Shown piece by piece: positions 28,601-37,200 of a stretch of 64,000 nt of DNA (position 1 is the first letter of the stretch; each line of letters begins with the position of its first letter). The position numbers were made by a program, and so were the translations under genes. The stretch spans positions 89,571 through 153,570 of the forward strand of contig JADJPH010000012.1 of NCBI GenBank assembly GCA_016713335.1. Direction: 5' to 3'. Under the pieces are notes generated by a model. It was not told where the DNA came from. It ran no database searches and saw only the letters and a list, made by a program, of their open reading frames with translations. This stretch comes from Candidatus Fredericiella danica. GTDB lineage: Bacteria; Chloroflexota; Anaerolineae; Caldilineales; Caldilineaceae.

Positions 28601-29704
28601 GAGTCCTATTACTGGCGCGTCAGAATCCGGCATGAGTATTACACCAAATATGCAACAGACTTTGACTATGGCCCGTGGTCGCCGCCGCAGCGCTTCAAGC
28701 TTAGCAGCCGGCAGGTCGGCAACCCACGGACTTCCACTGGAGACAATGTCTTCATGACGCCGGCCTTCATCTGGGATCGCGTGGAAGGCGCCGCAGGGTA
28801 TTCGCTGCAGATCGACGACGATTCTAAGTTTGGCAGCCCGTTGATCGACATCGAAACCCCCAATCCGAGCTATACGCCACCCGAACTAAACGAGCTACAG
28901 TCGCTCCTTTCGTCGACGCAATACTACTGGCGTGCGGCAATCCGCCGTAACAACGATGTGCTTGGCCAGTGGACCTCACCCATGACACTGACCAAGACAT
29001 CCGTGACGCCCACTCCGATCTACCCCTTGACAGGCGATCCCCTGACGCTGGTTACCGAACAGCCCACTTTCCTGTGGACGGGCATCTTGACGCCCACGGT
29101 GGAACCGCGCCTGGCGACGCCAAAGTACCGGCTTGAGGTGGACGACGATCCCACCTTTGGCAGCCCCATTATTCGCATCGACACCGCGGCTACCGGCTAC
29201 ACGCCCATCGAGGGTTCACGGCAGAGCCTGGCCGACGGCAAATGGTATTGGCGCGTTGCCATCTTCGAGTCAAGCGGCAATCCCGGCCCGTTCAGCACAG
29301 CGCAGGCGTTCGACAAACAGTACCAGGTGCCAACGCTGGTGTGGCCGCCGCCAAACACCAAGGCGGGCGTCATGCCCTCGTTTGAGTGGCTGCCCCTCAC
29401 GGGTGCAGCATACTATCGCTTTGAGATTTCGAAGGATTCTGAGTTTGAGAAGGTGCAGACGGAGGACACGGTCAATACTGCTTATACACCCACCAGCGCC
29501 TTCAACAACGGCTTCTATTTCTGGCGTGTGCGCATGTTTGACCAGGATCGCGTGGCGGGGCCAACGATGATCGGCCGCTTCAATCTAGGGTATGAGATCT
29601 TCATGCCCAAGCCGAGCGCAGCCCACAATAGCGTGTCAGCAAAGGAGAAAAGCCTCCCGCAAAGCCGCCAAGACGCCAAGAAGAAGCAAGATACTTGGCT
29701 TTAG
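25643..29704 (+). CDS. Giant secreted protein with repeated Fn3-like domains (frameshifted)
   Basis: About 1,350 residues. ATG 25643 is chosen for its GGAGGTG ribosome-binding site and signal peptide (RPTILWIALVSAIVTLLAIVTALGVAPASA). A Pro/Thr linker (PTPTATPTSAPPPAP) follows. The rest is at least nine fibronectin-III-like units, each with FxWxxVxGAxxYxLQIxxxxxF and ending in a YYWRV(K/R)A-type motif (near 26010, 26330, 26630, 26920, 27300, 27625, 28610, 28925, 29250, 29520). Between about 27790 and 28340 lies a different domain (LDNLYVMLDRRRNGSLNWVTAFD...IQLHIPYTALG). Frame changes near 27115 and 27325. The last 17 codons run into a dispersed repeat, so the natural C-terminus may be just after FNLGYEIFMP. 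Probable cell-surface adhesin or scaffold. Confidence 0.8.
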
Positions 29705-29775
29705 TGCGCCACTTTGTGCTCACTGCACCTTTGGATCTTGTTCCTGTGTTCTTTGCGTCTTGGGCTTTGCGGGAG
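29654..29775. repeat. Dispersed GCCAAGACGC(AAAG) repeat, inverted pair
   Basis: CTCCCGCAAAGCCGCCAAGACGC on the left pairs with GCGTCTTGGGCTTTGCGGGAG on the right around a ~70-bp spacer. It belongs to the same family as the block at 42225-42665 and the copy at 39641. It overlaps the 3' end of the giant Fn3 gene. Confidence 0.75.
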
Positions 29776-29816
29776 ATCCGTTGCGTTGGAGGGCTGGCGA
29801 GATCAGCGCGGTGCAT

Positions 29817-30347
29817 TCAGTCCTCAATCTTCCCCGTTGTTGCGGCCTGCTGCGCGGTGCGCGCACAGGCTGTAACCACTTGATCCAGGTGGCTGAAGCG
29901 GGCATCCTGCGTCAGCCCCTGCCTAAAGCGATGGTAGATCTGCTGGGCGATGACTGCGATCTTGAACAAGCCAAAGACATAGTAGTAGACAATACCGCTG
30001 ACATCGCGGCCACTGCGTGCGGCATAGCGCGCGGCAACATCGCCCCGCCGCAAGGCGCCGGGGAAGCTGGACAACCCCACCGCGCCGGGGCGGCCTTGCC
30101 CGCGCCAGCGCGTCAGATCCGATACCGCGCCCCGGATATTGGCGCCAAACGGCGGTCTGCGGAGCACGAACTCCCGCTCGCCAACCGCCACCAGATAGGT
30201 CAGGTTCGAATACCCGCTGGGGAACTGCTTAACGCTAATCGCCCCCGCCAACCCCGGCGCCTGCTCGCGCAAATGAGCGCCCAACCGCTCAGCATCAATC
30301 GCCTCGCCCGTCCTGACTGCCGCTGCCTCGTCCAGTGATAAACTCAT
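29817..30347 (-). pseudogene. Phosphotransferase (APH family, ACAD10/11-type) with its catalytic core missing
   Basis: The 176 residues match both ends of a ~350-residue aminoglycoside-phosphotransferase-like protein of the kind encoded beside acyl-CoA dehydrogenases. N-terminus: ISVKQFPSGYSNLTYLVAVGEREFVLRRPPFGANI. C-terminus: SSFPGALRRGDVAARYAARSGRDVSGIVYYYVFGLFKIAVI. Between them only about 25 residues remain where roughly 170 are expected, so the catalytic loop (HxD/HGD) and the metal-binding DWE are gone. The frame stays open across the join. Either a genuine internal deletion or an assembly loss. It follows the acyl-CoA dehydrogenase by 24 bp, matching the two halves of ACAD10/11, which act on 4-hydroxy acids through phosphorylation. 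Confidence 0.7.
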
Positions 30348-30371
30348 ATGCCTACGTTCCTAAAGGACGCC

Positions 30372-31522
30372 CTAACTCACCCCATACTCCCGCAATGCAT
30401 ACCGCGCGACCACGTCTTTGTGCACCTCATCCGCACCATCATAGATCCTTGCCGCGCGTTCGTGGCGGTACCAGAACGACAACAACGTGTAGTCGGTCAC
30501 GCCCAGCCCACCATGCACCTGGATCGCCCGGTCGATCACCCGCTGCAACACGCCCGCGACGTAAAACTTGATGATCGAAATATCCTGCGGCCGCCGTCGT
30601 CTTTCGCCGCATCGAGCACCAGCAACCGCGCGGCGTTGATCTCGGCCCGGCTATCGGCGATCGCATGCTGCACCACCTGCTGGTTCGCCAGCACTCGCCC
30701 GGGCGCCAAGACACGTGTCGCCGCATAGCGGCAGGTCAGGTCAAAGCAGCGCTCGCAGATGCCGATCCACCGCATGCAATGGTGGATACGCCCCGGCCCC
30801 AACCGTTCCTGCGCCAACGCAAAGCCGTCGCCCTCGCCGCCAATCCGGTTGCTCTGCGGCACCCGGCACCCCTCCAACATCACCTCGCCATGGGTCAGCC
30901 AATCAGAGCCGGTCTCCCCCATCATAGGGATATTGCGGACAAGGCGAAATCCCGGCGTCGGCGTCGGTACGATGATCTGGCTTGCCCGCCGGTGCAGTTT
31001 GGGTTCCTCCGGATTGGTCACCGCCATCACAATCGCAAAGGCGGCGCCCTCCGCCGCGGTCGTGAACCATTTGTGCCCGTCGATGACGTAGTCGTTGCCT
31101 TCTTTTCTGGCCGTTGTGCTCAGCCAGACCGGATTCGAGCCGGCATGCTCCGGCTCTGTCATGGCAAAACAACTCCGGATCTCGCCTGCCGCCAGCAGAC
31201 GCAGCCAATGCGCCTGCTGCTCGGCACTGCCATGCGACAGCAACACCTCCATGTTGCCGATATCCGGCGCCGCGGTGTTGAAGGCGAAGTGGCCCAGCGG
31301 GCTGTAGCCAAGGGCTTCGCTCACGCGCGCAAAATCGCGCAAATGCAGTCCCATCCCGCCATATTCCGCCGGCATGGCCGGCCCACACCTTTCTTCCGCC
31401 GGCGACCTGCTGCACGCCGGCAACACAGCGGCAAAGCCCTGCTCCAGCAGCACAGGCTCCAGTGGGTACAAATCCTCGCGCACGATTGTGCGAATCTCCT
31501 CCAACAGACGGTCGGTGTTCAT
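30372..31522 (-). CDS. Acyl-CoA dehydrogenase, ACAD10/11-like (frameshifted)
   Basis: FAD-dependent oxidation of acyl-CoA thioesters. Recognised blocks: AEYGGMGL, SEALGYSPLGHFAFN, CFAMTEPEHAGSNP (FAD/substrate loop), VIDGHKWFTTAAEGAAFAIVMA, MMGETGSDWLTHGEV, RLGPGRIHHCMRWIG. After a frame change near 30582 the C-terminus reads QVHGGLGVTDYTLLSFWYRHERAARIYDG and ends ALREYGVS at 30372. A second, compensating pair of breaks near 31418 and 31385 is likely, since VQQVAGGRKVWA in another frame fits the family better. ATG 31522 has GGAG at good spacing. Together with the downstream phosphotransferase it forms the split bacterial counterpart of animal ACAD10/11. Confidence 0.88.
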
Positions 31523-31898
31523 GGGCAGCTCCAGCATTTCATTGACGCATGGGTTGGAACTCGAGTGCGGCGGCTCGTATTATAATGCCCTTGAATCAAT
31601 ACCGCCCGGGAGATACGATTTCACAGGTGGATCGTATATGCATCAAGTGAAGGAAAAGATCAACGCGGAGACGCGGAGATGGCGCGGAGATCGCAGAGGA
31701 AGAAGCGAGGAGGAAGGGAAAAGGAGACCGTACCTACGGGTGATGGAATCCACCGCCCAAAAGCCTAAACGTACCCTGACCTACATTGACAATTGACTAT
31801 CGACAATTGACAATTGCATTTGTATTTCCGGGCATATCACTCACGCGCCACCAACGGAAGTCAACGAACGACGAGATACGCAACACGGATCACGCCCC
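31523..31898. repeat. Intergenic region with repeat copies
   Basis: 31640-31720 holds a half copy of the palindromic element seen at 16147 (CATCAAG...AAGATCAACGCGGAGACGCGGAG). 31786-31816 holds short direct repeats of GACAATTG (three copies in 31 bp). No gene was recognised; the short open frame through it is repeat-derived. Confidence 0.55.
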
Positions 31899-32294
31899 AT
31901 GGAACTCACACTCACTACACCCGCCCTGCTCTTTCCCGCCATCTCACTGCTGCTCCTGGCCTACACCAATCGCTTTCTCACCCTCGCCTCCCTCATCCGC
32001 AGCCTGCATGATCGCTGGGCGTCGAGCCATGAAGAACATGTCCGTGGGCAGATCAGCAATCTGCGCTACCGCATCCGCCTGATCCGCAACATGCAGATCT
32101 ACGGCGTCTCCAGCTTCTTTCTATGTGTCCTCTGCATGTTTATGCTCTACGCCGGCCAACAAACGCTTGGCGCATTTACCTTTGGCGCCGCGCTGATCGT
32201 CCTCCTGGTCTCCCTGGCGCTTTCACTGCGCGAAGTGCAAATCTCAGTCGATGCGTTGACCCTCGAACTACGCGACCTGGAAGAACGCAATTGA
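31899..32294 (+). CDS. DUF2721 family membrane protein
   Basis: A 131-residue integral membrane protein of the DUF2721 type: an N-terminal helix (ALLFPAISLLLLAYTNRF), a basic cytoplasmic stretch (SLIRSLHDRW...ISNLRYRIRLIRNMQIYG), two further helices (VSSFFLCVLCMFMLYAG and AFTFGAALIVLLVSLALSL), and the closing REVQISVDALTLELRDLEE helix. Intact frame and typical length. Function unknown. It precedes the sensor kinase by about 40 bp and may be co-transcribed with the phosphate locus. Confidence 0.8.
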   Translation: MELTLTTPALLFPAISLLLLAYTNRFLTLASLIRSLHDRWASSHEEHVRGQISNLRYRIRLIRNMQIYGVSSFFLCVLCMFMLYAGQQTLGAFTFGAALIVLLVSLALSLREVQISVDALTLELRDLEERN

Positions 32295-32334
32295 CCCCAC
32301 CCACTGCCGCCGGCGCCCCTCCATCTCACGCCAA

Positions 32335-34412
32335 TTGATCGTGACCATCGTCACGCTGGTCACGATCACGACGCTCACCGCGGGCGTGCCGGCCTATCTG
32401 ATCGTACGCAGCCAATTGAATGCGCAGGCATGGGCGCAGGTTCACGCCGCGCGCGAGGCCACGCGCGCCCTCTATCGCGCTGAGAGCGAAGCGCTGCACG
32501 ATTTGGCGACGCTGCTCGCCGAGCGCCCCACGCTGCTCCGGCTCTTGACCGAAGGGGCCACGGACGAGTTACCGGGTTATCTCGATGACTTCCGAAAACA
32601 GAGTAAACTGGACTTCACGTTCATCTGCGACGATGGCCACTTAGCAAGCGACGTTGCCGTTGCACAAGCTTGCCCACCCCTGTCTTCACCCGCGGCATTG
32701 CTGTGGATGGGTCGCCCGGCATTGATGGCGACGGCCCAGGTCGGGGATGGCCAAAACGAGCCCATTGGCCGCATTGCCGCCGGCATCTGGCTGGATGAAG
32801 ATTTCGTCAGCGACCTGGCCGGCCAGACCGTAGCCGGCCAGACCCTGCTTGACAGTGTGGGAAATGAACTGGCGACCAGTATTTCACCGGCCCCGGAACG
32901 CAATGCCCCCGTACGCGACTTGACTGCCCTGGATAGCGCCGGGCAAATGGTCGGGGAGTTTCTCACAGGGAAAGGTGAACCGCATCTGGCGACCTACTTC
33001 GCGTTGCCGTCGCCGCCCGATGCCACACCGCTCGTCGCCGAGATCGCGCTGTCTATCCGCAGCGTACAGACCACGGAACAACGTGCCCTCGCAATCCTGA
33101 TCGCCAGCACCTTTGCGGTGGCGATCCTGGGCGCCGTGGTGGGCGCATGGCTCGTGCACCGGCTGACAACCCCGCTCGCAGAACTGACGGCGGCGGCGGA
33201 ACGCATCAGTCACGGCGACTTCCTGACGCAGGTGCCCGTCCATGCCACCTCCGCCGAGGCCGCCACCTTGTCGACCGCGCTTGCCAAAAGCAAAGCCGCC
33301 ATGCTCGGCGCATTGGATGAAAGCGCCCGCGCGCGCGATTGGCTCTTTAACTTGATCCAGTCGATTGATGAAGGTGTGTTGACCTACGCCCCATCAGGCG
33401 TGGTCACGTTTATGAGCCGAAGTGCGGAAATGATCTCCGGATGGCCGGCCCCCACCGCGGTCGGACGGCTGCTGGATGACGTACTGCCCATCACGGAACC
33501 TCCCGGCGCCACCTGGCATGAACTTGCCCCTGCCCCCGGCAACCGGCGCCAGGTGGAAACCACTGACCGCAATGGCCGTCCACTCGTCCTCGACGTCTCC
33601 GGAGCACAAATGTCGCCCCTGGCGCGGAGGAAGTGCAAACGGCACTGGTGATCCGCGACGTGACGGACGAATCGGCGCAACGCCGATTGCGCTCCTATTT
33701 TCTGGATAGCATCACCCATGAGTTTCGCACACCGCTCAGCACGTTGAGCGCATCGCTTGAACTGCTACTCGATACGGAAGTTGGCCTTTCTGCAGGCGAG
33801 ATGCGCGAGTTGCTGAAACCGACCCACTTGAGTCTGTTGACGTTGCAGCAATTGGTCGATAATGTATTGATGAGCAGCCGGATCGAGGCGGGGCGCTTTT
33901 CCGTGCATCTGCGCCCAACTGATTTGGGCGCCGTCATCACCAGTGCGATCCAACTTGTCAAGCCGATGTTCGAACGCCGCCAGCAGACATTCACAATTGC
34001 GGAGTCTGCGTTCCCATTGACGGTCCAGGCGGATCCTGGACATCTCACCCAGGCGCTGGTGAATTTGTTGACAAATGCATCCAAGTATAGCCCGCTTGGG
34101 GCGCCGATTGACGTCACGGTGTTGACGCATTCCGTTTGGATCCGCCTGGCAGTGGCTGACCGCGGCCCTGGCATCCCACCATCCGATCGGGCGCGGCTCT
34201 TTGAGCGGTTTGTGCGCCTTGCCGGCGATGATGAACAGTATGGCATCGGTCTGGGGCTTGCGATTGTAAAGAGCGTCGTCGAGGCGCATCATGGTCGGCT
34301 CGGGGTGGATGAGCGTCCAGGCGGCGGCACCATCTTTTGGTTCGAATTGCCGCTGGGCGAAGCCGCCGCCGAACAAGCGGCCACCGGTCCGATAGGAATT
34401 GGATCGCCATGA
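32335..34412 (+). CDS. phoR: PhoR-like membrane sensor histidine kinase (frameshifted)
   Basis: Two membrane helices (IVTIVTLVTITTLTAGVPAYL and ALAILIASTFAVAILGAVVGAWLV) enclose an extracytoplasmic sensor of about 220 residues. Then follow a HAMP domain (HRLTTPLAELTAAAERISHGDF), a PAS domain (DWLFNLIQSIDEGVLTYAPSG), HisKA with the phosphorylated His in DSITHEFRTPLSTLSA, N-box LVNLLTNASKYSP, G1 DRGPGIP and G2 GIGLGLAIVKSVVEAHHG. The frame changes near 33615 in a CCCC run before GAEEVQTALVIRD. The start is uncertain: TTG 32335 is the first good codon. The stop overlaps the regulator start (ATGA). Its place before the Pho-box and pst genes suggests the phosphate sensor; that specificity is inference. 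Confidence 0.82.
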
Positions 34413-35092
34413 AAATTCTTGTGGTTGAAGACGATCTCGCCCTCTCCGACGTGATCGCGTTCACGCTGCGCCGCAATGGGTTCGAGACCATCACGTCGCA
34501 TGACGGGCAGGCAGCCCTACGCACCTGGGAGGCTGAGCAGCCGGATATGGTGTTGCTCGATCTGAATCTACCAAAACTGGACGGCATGAGCGTCTGCCGC
34601 CAGATCCGCGCCCAGGCAACCACCCCAATCATCATGCTCAGTGTCCGCAACAGCGACGAAGCGATTGTCCAGGGGTTGGAGATCGGCGCCGATGACTACA
34701 TTGTGAAACCCTTTTCACCCAGCCAGTTGGTGGCGCGCATCCGTGCCGTGCTGCGCCGCACCGGCGCGGGCGCCACCCCTGAGTCAGTTGGCTCCGACAG
34801 GTTGGCGCTTGACCGTAGCCGGAGCGAAGTGAACGCGCCGGGATTTCCGCCTGTGCGGCTCGCCCCCCTGGAATTGCGGCTGCTCGAAACGCTCATCGTG
34901 AATGCCGGCGCCGTCGTCCCGGCTGACCGGCTGATCGCCGCCATCTGGGGCGTGGACGGCGGCGATCGGACGATGCTCAAGCAACTTGTCTATCGACTGC
35001 GCAGCAGACTCGACACCGAATTGCCCGGCGTTGCGACGATTGAGACCGTACCCGGCATTGGCTACGCCCTCCTCACCGACAGCGACGCCTAA
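34409..35092 (+). CDS. phoB: PhoB/OmpR-family response regulator
   Basis: A 227-residue DNA-binding regulator. Receiver domain: acidic VVEDD, phosphoacceptor Asp in MVLLDLNLPKLDG, Ser/Thr switch in MLSVRN, Lys in YIVKPFSP. The C-terminal winged helix reads LAPLELRLLETLIVNAGAVVPADRLIAAIWG, then LKQLVYRLRSRLD and IETVPGIGYALL, characteristic of OmpR/PhoB. Translationally coupled to the kinase by an ATGA overlap. The 11-bp direct repeats just downstream of the gene are a plausible binding site, which is the main reason for the PhoB assignment. Intact frame. ATG 34409. Confidence 0.85.
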   Translation: MKILVVEDDLALSDVIAFTLRRNGFETITSHDGQAALRTWEAEQPDMVLLDLNLPKLDGMSVCRQIRAQATTPIIMLSVRNSDEAIVQGLEIGADDYIVKPFSPSQLVARIRAVLRRTGAGATPESVGSDRLALDRSRSEVNAPGFPPVRLAPLELRLLETLIVNAGAVVPADRLIAAIWGVDGGDRTMLKQLVYRLRSRLDTELPGVATIETVPGIGYALLTDSDA

Positions 35093-35125
35093 CCCTCCAC
35101 GGCGTCACGCTGCCCAACAAAGCGA

Positions 35126-35187
35126 TTGTTACCAACTTGTTACCACTGCGTAACGCAGCTTGTGACCTGCCCTTGCTATCCTATAAC
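35126..35187 (+). promoter_or_regulatory. Pho-box-like 11-bp direct repeats and promoter of the USP-pst operon
   Basis: Two near-identical 11-mers, TTGTTACCAAC (35126-35136) and TTGTTACCACT (35137-35147), are followed in the same 11-bp register by GCGTAACGCAG and CTTGTGACCTG (to 35169). Eleven-bp spacing is that of PhoB/PhoP half sites. A -10-like TATAAC lies at 35182-35187, 17 bp before the USP gene start. The repeats take the place of the -35 box, as at PhoB-activated promoters. Confidence 0.6.
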
Positions 35188-35203
35188 AAGAGGTGGTGAC
35201 ATC

Positions 35204-36139
35204 ATGCTTGCGTTTCCCAGGCTCGAAATCAACCCAGCAGACCTTGACCCGGAGTTGTTGCGACGTTTACCGTTCGGGATGGCGCTCTACTACCGGGCGC
35301 TGCCACTGGCCCAGGAGGACGGCTCTGTCACGGTCGTCATGGAACATCCCAACAATCAGGTTGCGGTCGATGTCATGGAACGCATCCTGAACAGCCGGGT
35401 GGTGCCGGTGACCGGCGACGCCGGCGCGATCTCCGCGGCGTTACAAAACAGCCACCCGGATGCCTACGCCATCACGGCCGAGGTCCTGGCCTGGAGCAGC
35501 AATCCGGCCCACAGTGCGAACGTGGCCGCGGCCGCGACGCAACTGGCGAGCCGTTTGCACGCCACAGTATCAACGTTGACCGATCCCGCGATGTCCGCCG
35601 CCGAAGTGGCCGTCACCGGAAGCCGGGGCAGGCACTGCGCCACGGTCGTCGATTGGCCGCAAAATGATGCAACGCAACCGCTGCTGGCACTTGCCACGAC
35701 GCCGCTCTGGTTGGTGCGGGGCGCGGTGAATGGGCCACTCCGCCGGCTGTTGGTGGTGTTGCGTGGCTTTGCCTCCGACCACGCGGAAGTGGAATGGGCC
35801 GGCCGTCTGGTCGAACTGGGCGGCGACGTCACCGTCATGCCGCTGGCGGGGCCGCAGGCAAACGCAGCAAAACAGTGGCCACCCGTGAACGGGCAACGGC
35901 GCGAACAGATTCAAAGATGCCTCGACACCCTGCATGAAGCACGAGTGCAGGCCCAACTCAAATATCGCTTTGGCGATCCGATCGATCAAATCGTGCGAGA
36001 ACTTGGCGACAGCCGCTATGACCTACTCATCATGGCGGCGGAAGGTGACGGCGCCTTTGTCGGCAGCGCCTTACATGCCATCGAATCCGCAAAAGTACAC
36101 GCCGCCAGACCGATCCTGGTGCTGCGACCGGCCAAGTAA
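35204..36139 (+). CDS. MshEN-like domain fused to universal stress protein (UspA-like) domain
   Basis: A 311-residue cytoplasmic protein, start ATG 35204 with AGGTGGT upstream. Residues ~10-75 (DPELLRRLPFGMALYYRALPLAQEDGSVTVVMEHPNNQ) match the N-terminal domain of GspE/MshE-type ATPases, some of which bind cyclic di-GMP. Residues ~80-190 are Usp-like but weak. Residues ~190-310 form a clearer UspA fold: PLRRLLVVLRGFASDHAEVEWA, DLLIMAAEGDG, GSALHAIESAKVHAARPILVLRP. The usual GxxG(9)G(S/T) ATP motif is only partly kept. It is the first gene of the Pho-box operon, 38 bp before pstS, so a role in phosphate stress signalling is inferred. Confidence 0.72.
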   Translation: MLAFPRLEINPADLDPELLRRLPFGMALYYRALPLAQEDGSVTVVMEHPNNQVAVDVMERILNSRVVPVTGDAGAISAALQNSHPDAYAITAEVLAWSSNPAHSANVAAAATQLASRLHATVSTLTDPAMSAAEVAVTGSRGRHCATVVDWPQNDATQPLLALATTPLWLVRGAVNGPLRRLLVVLRGFASDHAEVEWAGRLVELGGDVTVMPLAGPQANAAKQWPPVNGQRREQIQRCLDTLHEARVQAQLKYRFGDPIDQIVRELGDSRYDLLIMAAEGDGAFVGSALHAIESAKVHAARPILVLRPAK

Positions 36140-36177
36140 CCCGGCCATCTCTCATCCAACCCGACAAGGAGCAAGAC

Positions 36178-37176
36178 ATGCGACAGCGTAGTGCTATTCA
36201 ACTCATCCTCAGCCTCGTAATCCTGATTGGGTTGCTCGCAGGTTGTTCGGGTGATGCGTCTTCGACCGGCAATGGCTCAAATGCAAATGGTGGTGCAGCC
36301 GCTGCACCAGAAAAGACGATCGCCGTTTCAGGGGCGTTTGCGCTGTTCCCCTTGATGAGTGTGTGGGCAGAGGAATACCAGAAACTTCATCCCAACATTC
36401 AGTTTGATATCCAGGCCGGCGGCGCAGGCAAAGGGATGACCGACGTGCTGGCCGGTGCGGTCGACATTGCCATGCTGTCACGTGAGGCGCGTCAGGAAGA
36501 ACTTGATCAGGGTTCTGTGCTCGTGCCCGTGACGATTGACTCCGTGATCGGCACGGTGAATGCCAAGAATCCAAATCTGGAGGCGATCCTGAAGCACGGC
36601 ATCACCGGTGAGAGCGGCGCCGGCGCCTGGATCAGCGGTGACACCAAGACCTGGGGGCAGTTGTTGGGCACCGATTCGACCGATTCAGTGAACCCGTACA
36701 CTCGTTCCGATGCCAGCGGCGCCGCCGAGATGTGGGCAAAATTCCTCGGCGCCAAAGCCCAGGAAGAACTGAAAGGCACCGCCGTCAACGGTGACCCTGG
36801 GGTCGCCGAAGCAGTACGCCAGGATCCGCTGAGTATCGGCTTCAACAACGTGGGCTTTGCCTACGATCCGGCAACCGGCAAACCCATCGACGGACTCGCG
36901 ATTGTCCCGATCGACATCAATGGGGACGGGCAGGTCACGGCAGACGAGAATTTCTACGGCACGCGCGATGAGTTCACGGCCGCTGTTGCCGCCGGGAAAT
37001 ATCCATTCCCGCCTGCCCGTGTCCTCTATCTCGTTACCAAGGGCGCTCCCAGCCCGGAAATCGTGGACTTCTACCGGTGGGTGCTCACCGACGGCCAGCA
37101 GATTGTCCAGCCCGCCGGTTATGTTCAGTTGACCGAGGAACGCATTGCCGACGCGCTGGCAGGGCTGAAGAAGTAG
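36178..37176 (+). CDS. pstS: Phosphate ABC transporter substrate-binding lipoprotein PstS
   Basis: Binds inorganic phosphate outside the membrane and delivers it to PstCA. A lipoprotein signal (LILSLVILIGLLAGC, lipobox Cys at residue 22) is followed by a Gly/Asn/Ala-rich linker and the PBP fold. Motifs: ISVSGA-type start (IAVSGAFALFPLMSVWAEEY), QAGGAGKGMTDVLAGAVDIAMLSREARQEE, YTRSDASGAAEMWAKFLG, PLSIGFNNVGFAYD. The insert DINGDGQVTADE matches a 12-residue EF-hand calcium loop. GAGCAAGACATG start with weak SD. 332 residues, intact. First of the four pst genes. Confidence 0.92.
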   Translation: MRQRSAIQLILSLVILIGLLAGCSGDASSTGNGSNANGGAAAAPEKTIAVSGAFALFPLMSVWAEEYQKLHPNIQFDIQAGGAGKGMTDVLAGAVDIAMLSREARQEELDQGSVLVPVTIDSVIGTVNAKNPNLEAILKHGITGESGAGAWISGDTKTWGQLLGTDSTDSVNPYTRSDASGAAEMWAKFLGAKAQEELKGTAVNGDPGVAEAVRQDPLSIGFNNVGFAYDPATGKPIDGLAIVPIDINGDGQVTADENFYGTRDEFTAAVAAGKYPFPPARVLYLVTKGAPSPEIVDFYRWVLTDGQQIVQPAGYVQLTEERIADALAGLKK

Positions 37177-37200
37177 CAGACTCGTCGCTGCAGAAGGAGC

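Noticed and set aside
30203..30213. GGTTCGAATAC resembling the T-loop of a tRNA
   Set aside because: It lies inside the phosphotransferase coding sequence and no acceptor stem or anticodon arm can be drawn around it.
31786..31816. Multiple overlapping TTGACA promoters in the GACAATTG repeats
   Set aside because: No -10 box at proper spacing follows; the repeats look like short duplicated sequence rather than a promoter array.
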